Notes under the pieces: generated by a model
What the model saw: the letters and a program-made list of their open reading frames with translations, nothing else
Database searches by the model: none
Told to the model about the DNA's origin: nothing
Shown: positions 21,001-22,404 of the stretch, one piece after another
Position numbering within the stretch: the stretch's first letter is position 1
How the letters are laid out: every line of letters begins with the position of its first letter
Assembly: GCA_000934455.1 (NCBI GenBank)
Contig: KN885616.1
Location: forward strand, 96,087 to 118,490
DNA from: Apostichopus parvimensis
Lineage: Eukaryota > Echinodermata > Holothuroidea > Aspidochirotida > Stichopodidae
Direction of reading: 5' to 3'
Length of the DNA: 22,404 nt
Position numbers and translations under genes: made by a program

Positions 21001-21675
21001 TTTTGATAGTGAACATTCAAGTTGAGAGAAAGGATTTAGATTAATCACTTCATTGCAGTTATTGTCCACACATGAAAACACCTTTTTGTTATAATATAAA
21101 CTTCAAATTATTACTTTCAATTTTGGGAATTTTAATAATTAGCAGGATAAATAAAAGCATTGCGTGATATTGGTAAAAAAAAATTAAATACAAAATTCAC
21201 TAAACAATGTCACTAAACAAAGTCATTCAACAATGAATAGTCAATTTTCAAAAAGAGAAAAAAATAACTGAATTATGGAGAGTAAAAGAAAAACAGACCA
21301 TAGGAAAGTTTACAAATTTTGGGTTTTCAAATGTGAAAGTACTTTTCATTTGTTGAAATTTAGTAGAACAACTACAGTGCTCTTTTGGGTGTTAAATACT
21401 TCATGGGTTTTGTTACAAGTACCTAAAATTAGCAACCAAGTGCAAACAGCTGGTTTCATACTACTGAAGTTTTAATAGATTTACATTAATTTTGCATGTA
21501 GAATTTATCACATGTCTTTCATTCAGATTCTGTTGTTGTAATTTTGTTGTATTTGTTCTTTCAGATTACCATTCTGGATGGTCACGAAGATTCAGTTCAG
21601 GCAGTTTTGTTTGATAAGGCTGGTGATTTCTTAGTTTCAGGAAGCAGTGACAACACAGTCCGTATTTGGTCATAA
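7..21675 (+). CDS. SPAG16: SPAG16 / PF20 axonemal central-apparatus WD40 protein, 15 exons
   Basis: Spliced CDS: join(7-58, 2431-2505, 3341-3408, 8368-8492, 11830-11967, 12229-12336, 12846-12963, 14396-14611, 15713-15846, 17632-17775, 18777-18877, 18981-19065, 19600-19726, 20574-20831, 21565-21675), 619 residues. All 14 introns are GT-AG and every phase matches. Domain order: GAYYLE motif (12-17), acidic stretch (23-47), LisH-like segment (81-107), coiled coil (about 130-235) with the family signature [14 protein letters not shown] (162-175), polar linker (240-330), then seven WD40 repeats (about 335-619). The length is close to human SPAG16 (about 630 residues) and algal PF20 (about 600). 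Family knowledge: PF20/SPAG16 sits on the C2 microtubule and inter-microtubule bridge of the central pair in motile cilia and sperm tails, and mammalian SPAG16 associates with SPAG6. The ATG at 7 is chosen because it is the only start before the conserved GAYYLE motif. Only six bases precede it and the frame is open to the edge, so an upstream start cannot be excluded. Confidence 0.95.
59..2430 (+). other. Intron 1 (2,372 bp)
   Basis: AT-rich intron with GT and AG ends. Apart from the hAT-like element at about 2026-2240 I see no recognisable gene or RNA. The short open frames inside it have no family resemblance and are typical of chance frames in AT-rich DNA. First introns often carry enhancers, but no specific site is identifiable here. 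Confidence 0.8.
2026..2240. mobile_element. Possible short non-autonomous hAT-type element, degenerate
   Basis: The left end reads AGAGGTAGGCAACATGTG, followed by a GACCCACAGGCCACAT block. The right end reads TGGTCCACAAGGTC then TGTGCTCACTTCTG. Both ends resemble the CAGRGGTNGGCAAC-type termini and the gtggcccac-type subterminal blocks common in hAT transposons. The two ends form an imperfect inverted repeat. No transposase and no clean 8-bp target duplication are visible. This is a pattern-based call only. Confidence 0.35.
2431..2505 (+). CDS. SPAG16: SPAG16 exon 2 (residues 18-43)
   Basis: Encodes an acidic stretch with a [19 protein letters not shown] core, matching the DDYxYEEIP motif of vertebrate SPAG16. 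The acceptor is AACAG at 2426-2430 and the donor GTGAGA at 2506. The exon enters after one codon base and leaves after one codon base. Splicing to exon 1 rebuilds GAYYLE-R-ATILED, strong support for both junctions. Confidence 0.9.
2506..3340 (+). other. Intron 2 (835 bp)
   Basis: GT-AG intron that is AT-rich apart from a purine-only stretch at about 3068-3103 (AGGAG, GGAGG and GGGGG runs). Open frames crossing 2932-3272 are unrelated to any family I know and appear to be chance frames. A pyrimidine tract precedes the acceptor of exon 3. Confidence 0.8.
3341..3408 (+). CDS. SPAG16: SPAG16 exon 3 (residues 43-65)
   Basis: Encodes [19 protein letters not shown] and the following residues, the counterpart of the EGEEDLAKAIQMAQE region of human SPAG16. 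It continues the acidic N-terminus into a helical segment. The acceptor is TTCCAG at 3335-3340, the donor GTATGT at 3409. The exon ends in phase 0. Confidence 0.92.
3702..4010. repeat. AAT microsatellite joined to a putative dispersed repeat
   Basis: An (AAT)n tract with one interruption (3702-3723) is followed by CACTTATAAGGCGCTAATTA and later by a TACGTTTTCAGCTTAACCTTGAA block and a GGGAAGGGAATTCCA block. An (AAT)n tract next to a TTATATAGCGC-like core, then a 'gttttcagctt..ttga..' block and a 'gggaagggagttccagag' block, is a layout I recall from dispersed repeats in aquatic animal genomes. The right boundary is a guess, and there is only one copy here, so the repeat status needs genome data. 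Confidence 0.35.
4258..4630. mobile_element. 373-bp MITE-like element with 21-bp terminal inverted repeats and TTAA ends
   Basis: The left end TTAAAGGCATTGAAGACTCGC (4258-4278) and the reverse complement of the right end (4610-4630) match at 18 of 21 positions, with the three mismatches adjacent. TTAA stands at both outer edges, which could be a target duplication of the kind made by piggyBac-type and other TTAA-specific transposases. The interior has higher GC patches than its surroundings and no open reading frame of note, so the element looks non-autonomous. The assignment to a superfamily is inference. Confidence 0.6.
6112..6136. repeat. Short GGAT-type simple repeat
   Basis: GGATGGATAAAACGATGG followed by ATGGATGAAAC: imperfect tandem copies of a GGAT tetramer. 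A minor simple repeat inside intron 3. Confidence 0.5.
6441..6470. repeat. 15-bp tandem duplication
   Basis: Two adjacent copies of TGGTGATATSATTTG (S is C in the first and G in the second). They differ at one base, so this is a recent local duplication in intron 3. Confidence 0.8.
6833..6932 (-). mobile_element. Penelope-like retroelement relic with hammerhead-like core, flanked by 16-bp direct repeats
   Basis: CAAAACTAAATAGTGT occurs exactly at 6833-6848 and 6917-6932. Between them, read on the minus strand from 6896 to 6867, is TTGAAGA, a stem-loop GATCC-TGCTA-GGATC, then GAAACGTC. This matches the hammerhead ribozyme arrangement (CUGANGA, stem II, GAAA, stem III, UH) in the compact form known from Penelope-like elements. 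The first core base is T instead of C, which would break the C3-G8 contact, so the motif looks decayed. The direct repeats may be a target duplication or the edge of a tandem unit of 84 bp. Confidence 0.55.
7030..7087. other. C-rich tract, G-quadruplex potential on the minus strand
   Basis: Five or more runs of three to six C within about 60 bp (CCCCCACCCCTTCCCCACCC and neighbours). The minus strand therefore satisfies the simple four-G-run quadruplex pattern. It lies in intron 3 with no adjacent gene feature, and no function is implied by sequence alone. Confidence 0.5.
7541..7632. repeat. Direct repeat, copy A (about 92 bp)
   Basis: It shares with 7822-7911 the series ATGTATT, GTTTGT, TGTAATGAAA, GAGGCAAT, CTGTCAATTAGA, ATCCTTTAAAGGGAGA and TCTC in the same order and spacing, with scattered substitutions. 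It ends in the palindromic CCTTTAAAGG. Flanking DNA does not match, so these are two copies of a short dispersed unit or an old local duplication. Confidence 0.7.
7772..7799. repeat. 14-bp tandem duplication
   Basis: GGGGCACATGAAAC is followed directly by GGGGCACATGAAAA: two copies with one terminal mismatch. Confidence 0.8.
7822..7911. repeat. Direct repeat, copy B (about 90 bp)
   Basis: Partner of 7541-7632. This copy reads CATCCTTAAAGGGAGAGTCTC at its end, with one T missing from the TTTAAA core seen in copy A. The copies start about 281 bp apart and have diverged noticeably, so the duplication is not recent. Confidence 0.7.
8368..8492 (+). CDS. SPAG16: SPAG16 exon 4 (residues 66-107, LisH-like segment)
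   Basis: Encodes [20 protein letters not shown] followed by TLDSFQTEW, closely matching the PEVIEDFLxNFLIKMGMxRTLDxFQxEW block of vertebrate SPAG16. The pattern (helix, LxxMG, helix, then F-x-x-E) resembles a LisH dimerisation motif, which is inference. The acceptor is TTGTAG and the donor GTAAGT, both good. The exon ends two bases into the Trp107 codon. Confidence 0.95.
8553..8613 (+). other. G-rich tract with G-quadruplex potential, near the exon 4 donor
   Basis: At least seven runs of three or more G on the sense strand, starting about 60 bp after the 5' splice site of intron 4. This satisfies the simple quadruplex pattern in both DNA and pre-mRNA. Intronic G-runs near donors are known splicing-enhancer elements in vertebrates. 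Such a role here is inference. Confidence 0.5.
9603..9616. repeat. Poly-G run (14 G)
   Basis: Homopolymer of 14 G, preceded by a GGGGGTGAGG block. The length is probably unstable and may be imprecise in the assembly. Confidence 0.7.
10390..10424. repeat. A-rich polypurine run
   Basis: An A8 run, then GG-A7-G and repeated AAAAG units. This could be a simple repeat or an eroded retroposon poly-A tail, but no retroposon body or target duplication is recognisable upstream. Confidence 0.45.
10631..10651 (+). other. G-rich block in intron 4
   Basis: Runs of eight, five and four G separated by single bases. It forms part of the sense-strand G-run pattern of this gene. No further function can be read from it. 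Confidence 0.45.
11830..11967 (+). CDS. SPAG16: SPAG16 exon 5 (residues 107-153)
   Basis: Completes Trp107 and encodes [20 protein letters not shown], then the first part of the coiled coil ([19 protein letters not shown]). The VPDVYT segment is conserved with human SPAG16. The donor is GTATGT at 11968, and the exon ends two bases into a codon. Confidence 0.93.
12071..12091. repeat. Poly-G run (21 G) in intron 5
   Basis: Homopolymer of 21 G inside a G-rich stretch (about 12058-12115), starting 103 bp after the exon 5 donor. Intron 5 (11968-12228) is only 261 bp long, so the run occupies a notable part of it. Homopolymer length may be a sequencing artefact. Confidence 0.7.
12229..12336 (+). 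CDS. SPAG16: SPAG16 exon 6 (residues 153-189, family signature helix)
   Basis: Encodes [20 protein letters not shown], then [15 protein letters not shown]. The [14 protein letters not shown] block is among the most conserved stretches of the PF20/SPAG16 family. Heptad-like hydrophobic spacing supports a coiled coil. The acceptor is TTTCAG and the donor GTAATA. The exon ends two bases into Arg189. Confidence 0.96.
12337..12845 (+). other. Intron 6 (509 bp)
   Basis: GT-AG intron with a weak pyrimidine tract: the acceptor is preceded by TATCCTATGAAG. It contains a perfect 18-bp palindrome (12629-12646), CTGTTAATA followed by its reverse complement. That is an AT-rich hairpin of uncertain meaning. 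No other feature is seen. Confidence 0.75.
12846..12963 (+). CDS. SPAG16: SPAG16 exon 7 (residues 189-228)
   Basis: Encodes [20 protein letters not shown], then [19 protein letters not shown], the second half of the coiled coil. The human counterpart has HYASYEPT and KEKMLTSLERDK at the same places. The donor is GTAAGT at 12964, and the exon ends in phase 0. Confidence 0.94.
12964..14395 (+). other. Intron 7 (1,432 bp)
   Basis: AT-rich GT-AG intron. It contains a low-complexity GATAATATAAA-type stretch near 13307-13345 and no recognisable gene or mobile element. The frame of exon 7 runs open into the intron for about 48 codons, which looks like chance. Confidence 0.75.
14396..14611 (+). CDS. 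SPAG16: SPAG16 exon 8 (residues 229-300, polar linker)
   Basis: The start, [12 protein letters not shown], ends the coiled coil. The rest is polar and less conserved ([20 protein letters not shown] and onward), the likely flexible link to the WD40 domain. The exon is 72 codons exactly, entered and left in phase 0, with acceptor TATAG and donor GTGAGT. This matches the variable linker of other SPAG16 proteins. Confidence 0.9.
14612..15712 (+). other. Intron 8 (1,101 bp)
   Basis: GT-AG intron with short TA repeats just after the donor (about 14630-14665). I see no gene, RNA or transposon in it. An open frame at 14973-15209 has no family resemblance. Confidence 0.75.
15713..15846 (+). CDS. SPAG16: SPAG16 exon 9 (residues 301-345, entry into the WD40 domain)
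   Basis: Encodes [14 protein letters not shown], matching the human DSEFPIDMQPNPNL, then a short linker and [11 protein letters not shown], the first strand of WD40 repeat 1. The exon ends two bases into Ser345, with donor GTAGGT. A GT four bases further on is excluded as the main site because the frame meets TAG at 15848. The last 40 coding bases are also the first part of a tandem repeat that continues into intron 9. Confidence 0.92.
15807..16114 (+). repeat. Four-unit tandem repeat (79-75-75-79 bp) spanning the exon 9/intron 9 junction
   Basis: Units: 15807-15885, 15886-15960, 15961-16035 and 16036-16114. Unit 1 begins in coding sequence and includes the true splice donor. Units 2 and 3 differ from each other at two positions and lack a 4-bp GTAG present in units 1 and 4. 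Units 1 and 4 differ at about four positions. Each unit repeats ACCATACA(A/G)GC and AGCTGTTAGTA, so the exon end and a donor-like site occur four times. The array looks like a young minisatellite seeded by the exon boundary. Confidence 0.95.
15847..17631 (+). other. Intron 9 (1,785 bp)
   Basis: It begins within the tandem repeat described at 15807-16114. Another CCTTTAAAGGGATAGTCT word occurs at 16967, like the ends of the intron 3 direct repeats. Its last 257 bases are open in the frame of exon 10, starting with an ATG at 17375. No known gene is recognised inside it. Confidence 0.8.
17632..17775 (+). CDS. SPAG16: SPAG16 exon 10 (residues 345-393, WD40 repeats 1-2)
   Basis: Encodes [20 protein letters not shown], then MWSIPNGD and [15 protein letters not shown]. 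Repeat 1 ends in MWS rather than WD, as human repeat 1 also departs from the consensus. Repeat 2 has a clear GH (380-381). The acceptor is CATCACAG and the donor GTGAGT. The exon ends two bases into Asp393. Confidence 0.95.
17776..18776 (+). other. Intron 10 (1,001 bp)
   Basis: GT-AG intron. It has a sense-strand G-rich block (17913-17937, runs of six, four, three and four G) with quadruplex potential, and a CACCCCTTTAAAGTG word near 18066. The rest is unremarkable. Confidence 0.75.
18777..18877 (+). CDS. SPAG16: SPAG16 exon 11 (residues 393-427, WD40 repeat 2 end, repeat 3 start)
   Basis: Encodes [20 protein letters not shown], then [13 protein letters not shown]. The [10 protein letters not shown] segment is a canonical WD40 repeat end (WD at 409-410). 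The acceptor is TTACAG and the donor GTATAA. The exon ends one base into Val427. Confidence 0.96.
18981..19065 (+). CDS. SPAG16: SPAG16 exon 12 (residues 427-455, WD40 repeat 3)
   Basis: Encodes [20 protein letters not shown], then TSKIWDLN, with WD at 451-452, almost identical to the human VWSCTWHSCGNFVASSSLDK block. It is preceded by intron 11, at 103 bp (18878-18980) the shortest in the gene, with CATAT repeats and a CTCCTGACAG acceptor. The donor is GTATTT. Confidence 0.96.
19066..19599 (+). other. Intron 12 (534 bp)
   Basis: GT-AG intron with no recognisable repeat, gene or RNA. The frame stays open for a few dozen codons after exon 12, apparently by chance. Confidence 0.75.
19600..19726 (+). 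CDS. SPAG16: SPAG16 exon 13 (residues 455-497, WD40 repeat 4)
   Basis: Encodes [20 protein letters not shown], then [19 protein letters not shown] and ART. It is a textbook repeat with GH (464-465), the structural Asp (487) and WD (493-494). The donor is GTAGGT and the exon ends in phase 0. Confidence 0.97.
19727..20573 (+). other. Intron 13 (847 bp)
   Basis: AT-rich GT-AG intron. Nothing recognisable is seen apart from short A and T runs. Confidence 0.75.
20574..20831 (+). CDS. SPAG16: SPAG16 exon 14 (residues 498-583, WD40 repeats 5-6)
   Basis: The longest exon (86 codons, phase 0 at both ends). Repeat 5 is [13 protein letters not shown] through VVKLWD, with GH (506-507) and WD (535-536). 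Repeat 6 starts [16 protein letters not shown] and ends GTVKILD, so it lacks the GH dipeptide and has Leu in place of the Trp. Human repeat 6 shows the same two departures, so this is a family trait and not decay. The donor is GTGAGT. Confidence 0.97.
20832..21564 (+). other. Intron 14 (733 bp)
   Basis: AT-rich GT-AG intron. It contains a short ACTAAACAATGTC / ACTAAACAAAGTC near-duplicate at about 21199-21225. A good pyrimidine tract precedes the TTTCAG acceptor. No gene is seen. Confidence 0.75.
21565..21675 (+). CDS. SPAG16: SPAG16 exon 15 (residues 584-619, WD40 repeat 7, stop)
   Basis: Encodes [20 protein letters not shown], then [16 protein letters not shown] and TAA (21673-21675). GH is at 589-590. 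The protein stops one residue after the Trp of the last repeat (IWS), as human SPAG16 does (TWS). The propeller is therefore closed by seven repeats and the gene is complete at its 3' end. Confidence 0.97.
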   Translation: MTILDGHEDSVQAVLFDKAGDFLVSGSSDNTVRIWS

Positions 21676-21968
21676 AATCTGCTTTTAATGAAATTGACTA
21701 TTATTTGTTGTTCATATTTTACTTCCCTTTCTTGTACATGAAATTTACTAGAAAACTATACATTAATAAGTTGCTATTTTGAACTGCAGAAATGTTTTTT
21801 CATTGAAAGATTCACAGATTGCTTTGGTACTAAGGTTATGGTTAGTTCTTAAAAGATTTATCCTAGGGAAAGTAGTTGGATAGTTTGTAATACTTGTTAA
21901 AATTAAATTAATTATGACACCAGGCAAAAGTCAGGGATAGACTCTAGCAGAGAGGATTGGTAACAAAG

Positions 21969-21974
21969 AATAAA
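21969..21974 (+). terminator. Candidate polyadenylation signal AATAAA
   Basis: First exact AATAAA after the stop codon, 294 bases downstream. It is followed by GT-rich words (GTTGGTTAT, TTTTTGT). This is the most plausible 3' end signal, giving a 3'UTR of roughly 0.3 kb. Confidence 0.5.
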
Positions 21975-22380
21975 TTAGAAAGTTGGTTATTAAAGGGTAT
22001 ACACACTTTTTGTAAGCTAAAAGAAAGTTTCATCTTCTAAAACGATGGTTGAAACGATAGTTGTTTTTCGAAGACACAAATGGCATGATTGTAAAATTAT
22101 ACTTTTGTTTCATTTGAAGGAGCAGATTGAAAGTTGGTAATAATTAAACAAAAATAATACAAAACCAAATGAGTGGCTACTGTTTTACTTCTGAGAAAAT
22201 TTGATCTGATATACAGTATTATATCAAGTAGATATATGAGCAGCCCACAGAATATGGGGCAAAAATTTGCACCAAAATATATTTTGAAGTTTAACACTTT
22301 TACTTGGAGTGGAAGGAAGGGGTAGGCAGACAGGGGCAAATATATGGGGCAAGGTCAACTTATATATATATTATTATTTC

Positions 22381-22386
22381 AATAAA
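22381..22386 (+). terminator. Second candidate polyadenylation signal AATAAA
   Basis: An exact AATAAA close to the window end, followed by the GT-rich TGTGTAGAGGTG. It could give a longer 3'UTR or be a chance match. Confidence 0.35.
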
Positions 22387-22404
22387 TGTGTAGAGGTGAA
22401 GCTT

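Larger units (their letters stand above)
21676..22404 (+). other. 3'UTR and downstream DNA
   Basis: AT-rich non-coding sequence after the stop codon. The mRNA 3' end is probably within it. A minus-strand open frame at 22097-22339 has no family resemblance. I see no start of a neighbouring gene. Confidence 0.7.

Noticed and set aside
1..22404. tRNA, rRNA, bacterial operon or prophage features
   Set aside because: No cloverleaf with B-box, no rRNA-like block and no ribosome-binding-site-led frames were noticed. The spliced gene shows the DNA is eukaryotic nuclear.

Overview
The window is one strand of a eukaryotic (metazoan) genome. It holds a single, apparently complete, intron-rich gene on the + strand. 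Fifteen exons, joined by 14 GT-AG introns whose phases all agree, give a continuous 1,860-nt reading frame (619 residues plus TAA) from position 7 to 21675. I recognise the product as SPAG16, the animal orthologue of Chlamydomonas PF20. It is a central-apparatus protein of motile 9+2 cilia and flagella, with an acidic N-terminus, a LisH-like segment, a coiled coil and seven C-terminal WD40 repeats. The DNA is AT-rich and more than 90 percent of the window is non-coding. The repeat content and intron sizes suggest a marine invertebrate. An invertebrate deuterostome such as an echinoderm is my guess, at low confidence, and nothing in the sequence proves it.

Layout: exon 1 (7-58) starts almost at the window edge, so the promoter and 5'UTR lie outside. 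Exons 2-3 encode the acidic N-terminal region. Exon 4 and the start of exon 5 encode the LisH-like segment, and exons 5-8 the coiled coil and a variable linker. The end of exon 9 through exon 15 encodes the WD40 propeller. The 3'UTR and downstream DNA run from 21676 to the end, with two candidate AATAAA signals.

The introns hold what is unusual. Intron 1 has a short hAT-like element (about 2026-2240). Intron 3 (4,959 bp) has an AAT-microsatellite-linked dispersed repeat, a 373-bp inverted-repeat element with TTAA at both ends (4258-4630), and a minus-strand relic resembling the hammerhead ribozyme of Penelope-like retroelements flanked by a perfect 16-bp direct repeat (6833-6932). It also has a C-rich tract and a pair of 90-bp direct repeats. 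Intron 9 starts inside a four-unit 75/79-bp tandem repeat whose first unit contains the last 40 coding bases of exon 9 and its splice donor. Several sense-strand G-runs follow 5' splice sites.

I see no second protein gene, no tRNA or rRNA, no CRISPR array and no operon-like organisation. The coding content is a known, conserved gene. The most original observations are the exon-9 minisatellite and the hammerhead-like relic.
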